A program made the translations under genes and the position numbers. From Microvirga flocculans ATCC BAA-817 (GTDB lineage: Bacteria > Pseudomonadota > Alphaproteobacteria > Rhizobiales > Beijerinckiaceae), in assembly GCF_000518665.1 (NCBI RefSeq), contig NZ_JAEA01000007.1:124001-188000 (forward strand): a stretch of 64,000 nt of DNA, in the 5' to 3' direction. Below the pieces are notes generated by a model that did no database searches, had not been told where the DNA came from, and saw nothing but the letters and a program-made list of their open reading frames with translations. This document shows, piece by piece, positions 9,208-19,076 of this stretch (positions are counted from its first letter, which is position 1; each line of letters opens with the position of its first letter).

Positions 9208-9727
9208 GCCGATCTACAACGTCCTGTTCCTCTGCACGGGCAACACGGCCCGCTCGATCCTGGCGGAGGGGATCCTGCGCAAGGATGGGGAAGGGCGCTT
9301 CCGCGCCTTCTCTGCGGGCAGCCAGCCGAAGGGAAGGGTCAATCCCTTCGCCCTGAAGGTACTCGATGCCTATGGCTATCCCTCCCAAGGGTATCGCTCG
9401 AAGAGCTGGGACGAGTTCACGCGACCGGATGCCCCGCAGATGGATTTCATCTTCACGGTCTGCGATTCCGCCGCGGGCGAATCCTGCCCCATCTGGCCGG
9501 GGCATCCGGCGACCGCCCATTGGGGCGTCGAAGACCCTGCCGCCGTCGAAGGGCCGGATATCGAGAAGGAAAAGGCCTTCGTGCAGGCCTTCAAGTATCT
9601 TCACAACCGCATCGAGCTGTTCCTGAACCTGCCTTTGAGCCAGCTCGATTCCGTATCGCTCCACCACAAGCTTCGCGAGATCGGGCGGATCGAGGGCGCG
9701 ACATCACTGCAACTCGATCATTCCTGA
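9200..9727 (+). CDS. arsC: Arsenate reductase, low-molecular-weight phosphatase type
   Basis: The 175-residue protein starts at the ATG at 9200 (AAGGA nine bases upstream, overlapping the arsR end). It carries the P-loop CTGNTARS with the nucleophilic Cys at residue 12, a pair of possible redox cysteines (VCDSAAGESCP, residues 88 and 96) and HWGVEDPA with the general-acid Asp. This is the LMWP fold, evolutionarily unrelated to the ArsC at 8318. It converts arsenate to arsenite, using thioredoxin or mycothiol/glutathione-like partners depending on subgroup. The sequence is typical of the proteobacterial members that are coupled with Acr3. Confidence 0.92.
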   Translation: MAEPIYNVLFLCTGNTARSILAEGILRKDGEGRFRAFSAGSQPKGRVNPFALKVLDAYGYPSQGYRSKSWDEFTRPDAPQMDFIFTVCDSAAGESCPIWPGHPATAHWGVEDPAAVEGPDIEKEKAFVQAFKYLHNRIELFLNLPLSQLDSVSLHHKLREIGRIEGATSLQLDHS

Positions 9728-9747
9728 CGTCTGCTCCGAGAACGGTC

Positions 9748-10803
9748 ATGTCCATCTTCGAACGCTACCTGACCCTTTGGGTCGCGCTCTGCATCGTCGC
9801 AGGGATCGCCCTCGGGCATATGATGCCTGGCGTGTTCCAGGTCATCGGCGGGGTCGAGTTCGCTCGGGTCAACCTGCCGGTCGCCGTGCTGATCTGGCTC
9901 ATGATCGTGCCCATGCTGGTGAAGATCGATTTCGCGGCCTTGGGCGAGGTACGCCGGCACTGGCGCGGCATCGGCATCACGCTCTTCATCAACTGGGCCG
10001 TGAAGCCGTTCTCCATGGCAGCGTTGGGATGGTTCTTTGTGGGATACCTGTTCCGGTCCTATCTGCCGGAAGGCGAGATCGCCTCCTATATCGCCGGCCT
10101 CATCCTTCTGGCGGCCGCGCCCTGCACGGCCATGGTGTTCGTCTGGAGCAACCTGACCAAGGGCGAGCCGCATTTCACGCTCTCCCAGGTCGCGCTCAAC
10201 GACACGATCATGGTCTTCGCCTTCGCGCCCATCGTCGGCCTGCTCCTTGGCATCTCCGCCATCGCGGTGCCGTGGGACACGCTGGTTCTGTCGGTCGTGC
10301 TCTACATCGTCCTGCCCGTGATCGCCGCGCAGGCGCTGCGGCGTTTCGTGCTGGCGAGGGGCGGGGAGGCCGCTCTCGGACATCTGCTGCGTATGCTCCA
10401 GCCCTTGTCGCTCGTGGCGCTGCTGGCGACCCTGGTGCTGCTCTTCGGCTTCCAGGGCGAGCAGATCCTGGCGCAGCCGCTCGTCATCGCGATCCTCGCC
10501 GTGCCCATTCTGATCCAGGTCTATTTCAATGCCGGGTTTGCCTATCTGCTCAACCGCATCGCGGGCGAGAAGCATTGCGTCGCCGGCCCATCAGCGCTGA
10601 TCGGCGCGAGCAACTTCTTCGAGCTGGCGGTCGCCGCCGCCATCAGCCTCTTCGGTTTCCATTCGGGTGCGGCGCTCGCCACCGTCGTGGGCGTCCTGAT
10701 CGAGGTCCCGGTGATGCTCTCGGTGGTGAAGATCGTCAATGCCAGTCAGGGCTGGTACGAGCGGACACGTGTTCGATCCGAAGCTCGCGCGACGGCGGAA
10801 TAA
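9748..10803 (+). CDS. arsB: Arsenite efflux permease, ACR3 family
   Basis: The 351-residue inner-membrane protein has about ten helices (BASS superfamily). The motif APCTAMVFVWSNLTKG contains the conserved Cys of helix 4 essential for arsenite export in Acr3 proteins, and GASNFFELAVAAAISLFG is the second conserved membrane motif. It pumps arsenite made by the two ArsC enzymes out of the cell. The start is the ATG at 9748 (MSIFERYLTLWVALC); a longer open frame back to 9520 runs through the preceding gene and is not coding. It is the last gene of the arsenic operon and is followed directly by a strong terminator. The symbols acr3 and arsB are both used for this family. Confidence 0.93.
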   Translation: MSIFERYLTLWVALCIVAGIALGHMMPGVFQVIGGVEFARVNLPVAVLIWLMIVPMLVKIDFAALGEVRRHWRGIGITLFINWAVKPFSMAALGWFFVGYLFRSYLPEGEIASYIAGLILLAAAPCTAMVFVWSNLTKGEPHFTLSQVALNDTIMVFAFAPIVGLLLGISAIAVPWDTLVLSVVLYIVLPVIAAQALRRFVLARGGEAALGHLLRMLQPLSLVALLATLVLLFGFQGEQILAQPLVIAILAVPILIQVYFNAGFAYLLNRIAGEKHCVAGPSALIGASNFFELAVAAAISLFGFHSGAALATVVGVLIEVPVMLSVVKIVNASQGWYERTRVRSEARATAE

Positions 10804-10836
10804 AAAAGGAAGGCCCCGTGGCCTTCCTTTTATTTG
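10804..10836. terminator. Intrinsic terminator of the arsenic operon and of lepA
   Basis: A 12-bp perfect stem, AAAAGGAAGGCC (10804-10815) and GGCCTTCCTTTT (10820-10831), has a CCGT loop. A-rich and T-rich flanks make it work in both directions between the converging acr3 and lepA genes. Confidence 0.9.
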
Positions 10837-12642
<1,806 letters not shown>

Positions 12643-12756
12643 AATACTGCAAATATAAGAATGTTCAGGCCGCAATAGCAGGGGCGGCCCCCAAAGCCAA
12701 GGGAGGCCGGTGTCGCTGGAGCTCAGCCTGAAGGTCTATCCAGGTCCGGCCAAGGT

Positions 12757-13806
12757 TCAGGCGGGGTCAGGCACGCGTTCTCCCTCACGGAGGTAGGCTT
12801 CCGCTCTCCAAGCGCTGGGCGAGGTGCCCGTGACGCGACGGAACTCCCGGTTGAAGTTCGACTTCGTCTGGAACCCCGCCTTGAACATGATCGCGGTGAC
12901 GGGTTCGGCCGTCTCAGACAAAAGGCGGCAGGCCTCCGCGATCCGATGGTCGTTGATGTATTGCGAGACGTTCTGGCCCTTGACCCGGTTGATGGCTGTG
13001 GAAATCCGACGGGCGGGTATCCGGGTCTTGCGGGCGAGGCGCTCCAGGTTCAGGTCGAGATCCTCAAAGAGACGTTTTGTCTGCATGGCGTCGTCGAGCT
13101 GCGCGACAATATCCACGTTCTCCTGGGCTGGACCCTCCGACTCGATGGTCAGGTCCTGCTCGGATTCCGGCTCGGCGGGACCTCGCCCGGCCACGGCGGC
13201 CGCCGCTCCCAAAATCAGAAGAAACAGCACATTGGCGATCCCAACGATCAGGCCCGCATAGGATGCGTTGCCCGAATTCATGGTAATCGAGATCGCGATT
13301 TCGAGAAGAGCTGACAGGATCATGGTGGCCGCCGTTGCCCAGAGCGCACCATAGGTCGAAAGCACCTGCTCGAAGGAGGATCGGCTCAATGCGTCGGGGC
13401 CTCTCAGAGCAAGTCGGGTCAAGGCAGCTCCATAGCCCAAGAACGTCCCGATCAGCATGAGATCGATTCCGTCTGGCCACAGGACGCTCAGGGTAATGAC
13501 GGCCAGGGCGGGAACGCCGTGGACCCAGATTGGGAACTGCCCCCGGCCTTTCTCTTGTGCCGCGAGCACGCGGAAACAAAGCCAAGCCAGGGCCGCGATG
13601 AGCGCCGCCAGGACGGACTGGATCGGCAGAAGCCAGGTCATCCCGTAGCTCCAGCGCAGCCCGACGAGAACGGATTGCAGGACATGAAACCCGAGGAGAA
13701 GCACGAACGGGAGGTTCAGGGGGGCCTCGTGGCGTCGACTCAACATCTGCCCCAACAGAAGAAGCAAGATGAGGGCGACGACGAAGGGCAAGGGCAGGGA
13801 AATCAT
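12757..13806 (-). CDS. AraC-family transcriptional regulator with N-terminal membrane domain
   Basis: From the ATG at 13806 the product is 349 residues. Residues about 1-200 form six or seven hydrophobic segments (ISLPLPFVVALILLLLLGQM onward), then comes an acidic linker, then a C-terminal AraC HTH pair (LERLARKTRIPARRISTAIN and ITAIMFKAGFQTKSNFNREF). Membrane-embedded AraC regulators of this type are known, but the signal sensed here is not predictable. The frame is open to 13950 without a better start. It is divergent from an exported hydrolase gene with 142 bases between the starts, so it may control that gene. Confidence 0.85.
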   Translation of the reverse strand: MISLPLPFVVALILLLLLGQMLSRRHEAPLNLPFVLLLGFHVLQSVLVGLRWSYGMTWLLPIQSVLAALIAALAWLCFRVLAAQEKGRGQFPIWVHGVPALAVITLSVLWPDGIDLMLIGTFLGYGAALTRLALRGPDALSRSSFEQVLSTYGALWATAATMILSALLEIAISITMNSGNASYAGLIVGIANVLFLLILGAAAAVAGRGPAEPESEQDLTIESEGPAQENVDIVAQLDDAMQTKRLFEDLDLNLERLARKTRIPARRISTAINRVKGQNVSQYINDHRIAEACRLLSETAEPVTAIMFKAGFQTKSNFNREFRRVTGTSPSAWRAEAYLREGERVPDPA

Positions 13807-13948
13807 GGGAGGGCCGTCTTTCTGACGCTCCTTATGACCTAAAACGCGTTTCAGGACGACCTTGATCGCGATCCAGGTCGCTGGCGGCTCCGAACGATGC
13901 AGTTTCAGGCCGTCCGCCAATGGGGCGGAGAACTTTGAAAGCGCAATC

Positions 13949-14983
13949 ATGAAACCTGTCGTTCTTTCTGTTGGCCTATGCTTTCTCGGTGCTATCCAGG
14001 GCGCCGAGGCTGCGGAGCCGGTCGGCTACCATGCTTTTTCCGTTCACGCTCCGGAGCGTGGAGCGGATCTCCCCGTTTCGGTCTGGTATCCTGCGGCTGA
14101 GGGCGGAAAACCCATGCTCGTTGGAGACAGCACGCTCTTCAGGGGCACAGCCGCGCGCGGCGACGCGCCATTCGCCGAGGGGCGTTTCCCGCTCGTGCTG
14201 CTCTCGCACGGTTCCGGCGGCAATGCACCTGGCCTCGGCTGGCTGGCATCGCGCCTGGCGGCGGAGGGGTTCGTAGTCGCGGCTCCCAACCATCCCGGCA
14301 GCACCACTGGCAATGCATCGCAGATCGCCACCATCAAGATCTGGAACCGTCCTGCCGACATCTCGGCTGTCATCACGGCCGTCGTGGCGGACAAGAGACT
14401 CGGCTCCCGGATCGATGGGAACAGAATCGGCGTGCTTGGCTTCTCCCTCGGTGGAAACACGGCTCTTTCCCTTGTGGGGGCGCGGGCCGATGCCGAGGCC
14501 TATTCCCGCTATTGCGAGGGGAGCGCTGCCGGTCCCGAATGTGCATGGTTCGTCAGAGGCGGAGTGAGCTTCAAGGCTTTGGACAAGGAACGCTTCAACC
14601 GTTCCAATCTCGACGGACGCATCAAGGCGGCCGTTGTGATCGATCCGGCCATGGCGCAGGCCTACCAGCCTGAGAGCCTGGCCAAGGTTGCGGTCCCGAC
14701 GCATATCATCAACCTCGGGCGTCCAGGCTGGATCATTCCCGCCATCGAGGGCTCAAAGCTTGCGCGAGCCATTCCTGGCGCCGGATATGATACAGTCTCC
14801 GATGCAACGCATTATTCTTTCCTGGGCGAGTGCAAGCCTGAAGGTCCGGCCATACTGAAGGCTGAAGGAGATGAAGATCCTTTATGCGAGGACGGAGGTT
14901 CCCGTCCCCGCGCTGCCATCCACGCGCAGTTGGTGAACATGATCGTGGGCTTCTTTAGGCGCCAGTTGCAAGTCGGGCATTAA
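13949..14983 (+). CDS. Exported alpha/beta hydrolase (predicted dienelactone hydrolase type)
   Basis: The 344-residue protein has a signal peptide (VVLSVGLCFLGAIQGAEAAE). The mature part contains PLVLLSHGSGG (oxyanion region), GVLGFSLGGN with the nucleophilic Ser at about 166, and SDATHYSF with the likely catalytic His. This is the COG4188 type of periplasmic hydrolases related to platelet-activating-factor acetylhydrolase and dienelactone hydrolase. The ester substrate is unknown. The start at 13949 gives the signal peptide; upstream in-frame sequence is not conserved in character. It is divergent from the membrane AraC regulator. Confidence 0.85.
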   Translation: MKPVVLSVGLCFLGAIQGAEAAEPVGYHAFSVHAPERGADLPVSVWYPAAEGGKPMLVGDSTLFRGTAARGDAPFAEGRFPLVLLSHGSGGNAPGLGWLASRLAAEGFVVAAPNHPGSTTGNASQIATIKIWNRPADISAVITAVVADKRLGSRIDGNRIGVLGFSLGGNTALSLVGARADAEAYSRYCEGSAAGPECAWFVRGGVSFKALDKERFNRSNLDGRIKAAVVIDPAMAQAYQPESLAKVAVPTHIINLGRPGWIIPAIEGSKLARAIPGAGYDTVSDATHYSFLGECKPEGPAILKAEGDEDPLCEDGGSRPRAAIHAQLVNMIVGFFRRQLQVGH

Positions 14984-14992
14984 ACCCGGTCC

Positions 14993-16084
14993 TCAACGCC
15001 CTTTCTCCAGGATCCGGGAGATCACCTTGGCCGTGTAATCGACCATCGGCACGATGCGGGCATAGTTCAGCCGGGTCGGGCCGATCACCCCGAGCACGCC
15101 CACGATCTTCTGGCTGCCGTCGCGGAAGGGGGCGGCGATCATCGAGGAGCCGGAGAGGGAGAACAGCTTGTTCTCCGACCCGATGAAGATGCGCACGCCT
15201 TCCCCGCCCTCGGCGCGGCTCAACAGGTCGATCACGTCGGTCTGCGTTTCGAGGTCGGAGAAGAGCAGGCGGATCCGCTCCAGGTCCTCCGCCGCCTTCA
15301 GGTCGTCGAGCAGGTTGGCCTGCCCGCGCACGATCAGCTGGCGGGTTTCAGCCGAGCCCACGGTGGTCGCGAGCCCCGCCTCCACGAGTCGGGCCGTGAG
15401 AGCATCGAGCTCGCGCTCCATCTCCTCGCGGCGGGTGACGATCTCGCGCGTCAGGTCGCCCAGGGTCTTGCCCTGGATGCGGGCGTTCAGAAAATTCCCG
15501 GCCTCCACCAGGGCGCCGGCCGGCAGGCCGGCGGGGAGGTCGAGGAGGCGGTTTTCCACCGAGCCGTCCTCGGAAACGAGCACTACGAGGGCGCGGGTGG
15601 GGTCGAGTCGCACGAATTCGATATGCTTGAGGCGCGCATTGGACTTCGAGGTCACGACCACGCCCGCCCCGCGCGAAACGCCCGAGAGCAGGGCCGAGGC
15701 CTCGGCGAGGGCCGTTTCCAGGGTGTGGCCCGAGGCGGCCGCCCGCATCTGCGCCTCGATGCGCGAGCGCTCGTCGGCGGTCACGTCGCCGATTTCAAGC
15801 ATGGCGTCCACGAAGAAGCGCAGGCCCGTTTCCGTCGGCAGGCGGCCTGCGCTGGTATGGGGCGCGAAGATCAGGCCCGCCGCCTCCAGGTCCGCCATGA
15901 CGTTGCGGATCGAAGCGGGGGAGAGGGGCATCGGCAGGATGCGCGAGAGATGGCGCGAGCCCACGGGCTCGCCGGTCATCAGGTAGCTTTCGACGATCTG
16001 GCGGAAAATCTCGCGGGAACGGTCGTTCAGCTCCGCGATGGCGCGGGTTTCCGACAGAGGGGAGAAAGGACCGGTTGCGTGCAT
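14993..16084 (-). CDS. hrcA: Heat-inducible transcription repressor HrcA
   Basis: The 363-residue protein starts with an N-terminal winged helix ([26 protein letters not shown], and [18 protein letters not shown] with [18 protein letters not shown]), which is diagnostic of HrcA. The C-terminal GAF-like dimerisation region contains KHIEFVRLD and [23 protein letters not shown]. HrcA binds CIRCE operators upstream of groESL in alphaproteobacteria, with GroEL as modulator. No groESL or clear CIRCE sequence (TTAGCACTC-N9-GAGTGCTAA) lies in this window. It is divergent from rph, an arrangement common in this order. Confidence 0.96.
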   Translation of the reverse strand: MHATGPFSPLSETRAIAELNDRSREIFRQIVESYLMTGEPVGSRHLSRILPMPLSPASIRNVMADLEAAGLIFAPHTSAGRLPTETGLRFFVDAMLEIGDVTADERSRIEAQMRAAASGHTLETALAEASALLSGVSRGAGVVVTSKSNARLKHIEFVRLDPTRALVVLVSEDGSVENRLLDLPAGLPAGALVEAGNFLNARIQGKTLGDLTREIVTRREEMERELDALTARLVEAGLATTVGSAETRQLIVRGQANLLDDLKAAEDLERIRLLFSDLETQTDVIDLLSRAEGGEGVRIFIGSENKLFSLSGSSMIAAPFRDGSQKIVGVLGVIGPTRLNYARIVPMVDYTAKVISRILEKGR

Positions 16085-16231
16085 GCGATGGGTTCTACGC
16101 TTTCACAATTCGACCCTGCAAGTCCGCATTATGTGCGGTTTGAGGAGCCGTTAGGCAAGGCTTGACCCTTGCGCAAACCGCCCCGGCGCTTCAAACAGGC
16201 GGGAATCGGAAGATTGTGAGGAGAATCCCCC

Positions 16232-16945
16232 ATGCGCCCGTCCAACCGCGCCCCCGACGAACTGCGTCCCGTCACCCTGGAGCGGGGCGTCGCGCGCTAT
16301 GCGGAGGGCTCCTGCCTCGTATCCTTCGGCAACACGAAGGTGATCTGCACCGCGTCGCTCGAGGAAAAGGGGCCGCCGTGGCTGCGCGGCACAGGCCGCG
16401 GCTGGGTGACGGCGGAGTATTCCATGCTGCCCCGCGCCACCCACGAGCGCACTAGGCGCGAGGTCAATTCCGGCAAGCCCTCGGGCCGCACGCAGGAGAT
16501 TCAGCGCCTCATCGGGCGCTCCCTGCGCGCGGTCGTCAACCTGCCCGCCATCGGCGAGCGGCAGATCGTCGTCGATTGCGACGTGATCCAGGCCGACGGC
16601 GGCACCCGCACAGCCTCCATCACCGGAGCCTGGGTGGCCCTGCACGATTGCTTCGCATGGATGCAGAACCGCTCGATCATCTCGATCAATCCCCTGCGCG
16701 AGCCCGTCGCCGCCGTGTCCTGCGGCATCTATCAGGGCAAGCCCGTGCTCGACCTCGACTATGCCGAGGATTCCGCCGCCGAGACGGACGCCAATTTCGT
16801 CATGACCGGCTCCGGCGGCATCGTCGAGGTGCAAGGCACGGCGGAAGGCAAGCCGTTCTCCGAGGACGAGTTCCTGAACCTCCTGCGCCTCGCCAAGGCC
16901 GGCGTGGCGCAGCTCGTGGATCTCCAGAAGAAGGCCGTGGCGTGA
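16232..16945 (+). CDS. rph: Ribonuclease PH
   Basis: The 237-residue phosphorolytic 3'-5' exoribonuclease trims tRNA precursors. The sequence begins [19 protein letters not shown] and contains [32 protein letters not shown] and the phosphate-binding [21 protein letters not shown], with [19 protein letters not shown] later. The start has GAGGAG seven to ten bases upstream. The stop TGA shares one base with the rdgB start (TGATG), so the two are coupled. Confidence 0.97.
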   Translation: MRPSNRAPDELRPVTLERGVARYAEGSCLVSFGNTKVICTASLEEKGPPWLRGTGRGWVTAEYSMLPRATHERTRREVNSGKPSGRTQEIQRLIGRSLRAVVNLPAIGERQIVVDCDVIQADGGTRTASITGAWVALHDCFAWMQNRSIISINPLREPVAAVSCGIYQGKPVLDLDYAEDSAAETDANFVMTGSGGIVEVQGTAEGKPFSEDEFLNLLRLAKAGVAQLVDLQKKAVA

Positions 16946-17583
16946 TGATGCACCGCCCTCTGACCGGCAAGGTCGTCATCGCCACCCACAATGCGGGAAA
17001 GCTGCGCGAGATGCGGGAATTGCTGGCCCCGTTCGGCGTCGAGGCCGTGTCGGCGGGCGAGCTCGGCCTGCCTGTGCCCGACGAGACGGGCCACATGTTC
17101 GCCGAGAACGCGGCTATCAAGGCCCATGCGGCGGCGAAGGCCACGGGCCTGCCGGCGCTGTCCGACGATTCAGGGCTCTGCGTTCACGCCCTCGATGGCG
17201 CGCCGGGCCTGTTCACGGCCGACTGGGCCGGTCCGGCGCGGGATTTTTATGCCGCCATGGAGCGGGTGAAGCGCGAGCTCGACAAGCGCGAGGCGACGGA
17301 TCGTCGGGCTCATTTCGTCTCCGCTCTCGTCATTGCCTGGCCCGATGGGCACGAGGAGCTGTTCGAGGGGCGCGTCTTCGGCCAGGTGGTCTGGCCGCCG
17401 CGCGGCGACAAGGGGTTCGGCTACGACCCGATGTTCCAGCCGGACGGCTTCGCCGAGACCTTCGGTGAGATTTCTTCGGAGGAGAAGCACGGCATCGACT
17501 GGTCGAAGCCCGAGCCCTCGGGGCTCTCCCACCGGGCGCAGGCCTTCGTGAAGCTGGCGGCGGGATGCCTGCAAAGGGCCTAA
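16945..17583 (+). CDS. rdgB: XTP/dITP diphosphatase (RdgB/HAM1)
   Basis: The 212-residue enzyme hydrolyses non-canonical purine triphosphates (dITP, XTP) to monophosphates to keep them out of DNA. Motifs are [13 protein letters not shown] (substrate loop), [16 protein letters not shown] with catalytic Asp, [15 protein letters not shown] and SHRAQA. Two adjacent ATG codons (16945 and 16948) are possible starts; the first overlaps the rph stop. In many relatives hemW follows directly, but here DUF2852 and a TetR gene on the other strand lie between. A strong terminator follows. Confidence 0.97.
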   Translation: MMHRPLTGKVVIATHNAGKLREMRELLAPFGVEAVSAGELGLPVPDETGHMFAENAAIKAHAAAKATGLPALSDDSGLCVHALDGAPGLFTADWAGPARDFYAAMERVKRELDKREATDRRAHFVSALVIAWPDGHEELFEGRVFGQVVWPPRGDKGFGYDPMFQPDGFAETFGEISSEEKHGIDWSKPEPSGLSHRAQAFVKLAAGCLQRA

Positions 17584-17588
17584 GAGCA

Positions 17589-17616
17589 CGAAGCGCCCGG
17601 GAAGGGCGCTTCGCTT
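17589..17616. terminator. Intrinsic terminator between rdgB and DUF2852
   Basis: The perfect 10-bp stem CGAAGCGCCC (17589-17598) and GGGCGCTTCG (17604-17613) has the loop GGGAA and is followed by CTT. It lies between converging genes and can act for both. Confidence 0.75.
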
Positions 17617-17626
17617 GAGTTGCTGA

Positions 17627-18103
17627 TCAGACGTTCGTCGGGCCGTTGCCGCGGCGCTTGGCCATGAAGGCGTCGAATTCCTCGCGGTCCTTGGCCCGTT
17701 TCAGCTCCTCGACGAAGTCGCGGAAGGCGCGGACCTCCTCGTCGAGCTTGCGGCGCTCTTCCTCTAGGCGTTCCAGCTCGCTGCGGCGATATTCGTCGAA
17801 GGCCGCGTTGCCGGTGCTGGCAAAGCCTCCGAAGCCTGCGGGACCGCGTGCGGCGAAGAAATCGTCCTTGGCGCGGCCGAAGGTGTCACGGAGATAGGCC
17901 TTGGCCTCGTCGTAGTTCGGATATCCACACATTTTCCACACCAGATAGGCCAGCGCGAGCGGCCAGACGAAGATGAAGCCCAGGATGATGCCGGCGATCT
18001 CCAGACCGCGGCCGGGCTTGCGCCCGCAGCGGCGGTGAGCGCCCTGATTCCAGGGGCCCTGATGCGGGCCCGCATTCCAGGCGGCGGAGGCAGTATCAGA
18101 CAT
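17627..18103 (-). CDS. DUF2852 family membrane protein
   Basis: This is a 158-residue protein. A Gly/His-rich N terminus precedes one hydrophobic helix (IAGIILGFIFVWPLALAYLVWK, about residues 36-57). Then come a conserved AKAYLRDTFGRAK-like segment and a long charged coiled-coil (EYRRSELERLEEERRKLDEE onward). This layout is that of DUF2852, an alphaproteobacterial family of unknown function with the C terminus probably in the cytoplasm. A 25-bp palindrome lies 14 bases upstream of its start and may be its operator. The convergent rdgB side is closed by a terminator. Confidence 0.8.
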   Translation of the reverse strand: MSDTASAAWNAGPHQGPWNQGAHRRCGRKPGRGLEIAGIILGFIFVWPLALAYLVWKMCGYPNYDEAKAYLRDTFGRAKDDFFAARGPAGFGGFASTGNAAFDEYRRSELERLEEERRKLDEEVRAFRDFVEELKRAKDREEFDAFMAKRRGNGPTNV

Positions 18104-18116
18104 CGAGAAGGGTCCT

Positions 18117-18141
18117 ATGTTAATGCTAACAACATTAACAT
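18117..18141. promoter_or_regulatory. 25-bp inverted repeat, probable operator upstream of DUF2852
   Basis: Arms ATGTTAATG (18117-18125) and CATTAACAT (18133-18141) are exact complements around a 7-base spacer. The site is very AT-rich. It lies between the end of the TetR gene and the start of DUF2852, both on the minus strand, where a DUF2852 promoter is expected. The neighbouring TetR protein is the natural candidate to bind it, which is inference. Confidence 0.6.
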
Positions 18142-18205
18142 GCGTATCGATTTTGGCGCTTTCAAGGGATCGGGTCCGAAAATCGGATGATGCGTTGGAG
18201 AGGGG

Positions 18206-18859
18206 CTAAGGCTTGCCCTTGAGGGCGCCATGGACCAGGGCGAGGACGCCGGCGCGCAGGAGCTCGTACTTGTCGGGCAGGCCGGGGCCCTTCGGCAGCT
18301 GGCCGGCTGCGTCGAGAGTGGCGATGCCGTGGGACAGCGCCCAGACCTCGATGGCGATGAAGCGGACATCGACGTTCTGGAAGCCCTCCGGGAACGTGTC
18401 GCTGACGGCCTTGACCAGGAAGTCGAAGGCGTTGCCCGAAGCTTTTCCCCCGTTCTCCACAGCCTTCGCCCAGAACGGGCTGCAGGCCTCGCCCTCGGCA
18501 GGCTTGGCCGAGAACATGGCGGCGTAGAAGCCCGGCTCCTGCTCGGCAAAGGCCAGATAGGCCTCCCCCATCCGGGTGAAGCGTTCGAGCGCCGTGCCCT
18601 CGCTCTGGAGCGCCCGGCCGAGGCGTTTGGCCAGCTCGTCGTAGCCGCGGAACGCCACCTCCGCCACCAGGGCGTCCCGGCCCCGGAAATGGCGGTAGAG
18701 CGCGGCCGGGGTCACGCCCACGAGCTTGGCTGCGTCGGCCAGCGTGAAACCGCCGATTCCCCGCTCGGCGATGAAGCGCTGTGCCGCCTCGATCAGCGCC
18801 TCCTTTAGATTGCCGTGGTGATAGCCCTGCCGGTCGAACGGGCCGCGCCAATGCCGCAT
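18206..18859 (-). CDS. TetR/AcrR-family transcriptional regulator
   Basis: The 217-residue protein has an N-terminal TetR HTH (LKEALIEAAQRFIAERGIGG, FTLADAAKLVGVTPAALYRHF). The C-terminal ligand domain resembles the WHG/TetR_C_33 group (EPGFYAAMFS, VEVWALSHGIATLDAAGQLP pattern). The start at 18859 puts HHGNLKEAL in the normal place for this subgroup. It is transcribed in the same direction as DUF2852, 102 bases upstream of that gene, and the 25-bp palindrome between them suggests regulation of DUF2852. The ligand is unknown. Confidence 0.88.
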   Translation of the reverse strand: MRHWRGPFDRQGYHHGNLKEALIEAAQRFIAERGIGGFTLADAAKLVGVTPAALYRHFRGRDALVAEVAFRGYDELAKRLGRALQSEGTALERFTRMGEAYLAFAEQEPGFYAAMFSAKPAEGEACSPFWAKAVENGGKASGNAFDFLVKAVSDTFPEGFQNVDVRFIAIEVWALSHGIATLDAAGQLPKGPGLPDKYELLRAGVLALVHGALKGKP

Positions 18860-19076
18860 GATGGGTTCCTGTGTTCCTGCATCAATCTTAAGTCTCTGCC
18901 GCCGCAGAGGCTAGGGCGGAGGCTCATGAAGGGTGAACAACCGCCCGGGCAAACGGTTCGGAAAAGTTTATGCGCATTCTTTCTCCTTCCTCACGCGGGG
19001 AGAGAGGCGCAGGCCATCTTCAGGTCGCGACACCGCCACCCGTGACGTTCGGCCTCCGACCTGCCATATACGCCCC

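Noticed and set aside
16143..16190. CTTGAC-containing heat-shock promoter for rph
   Set aside because: No -10 element of the CYTATNT or CTATAT type at the right distance.
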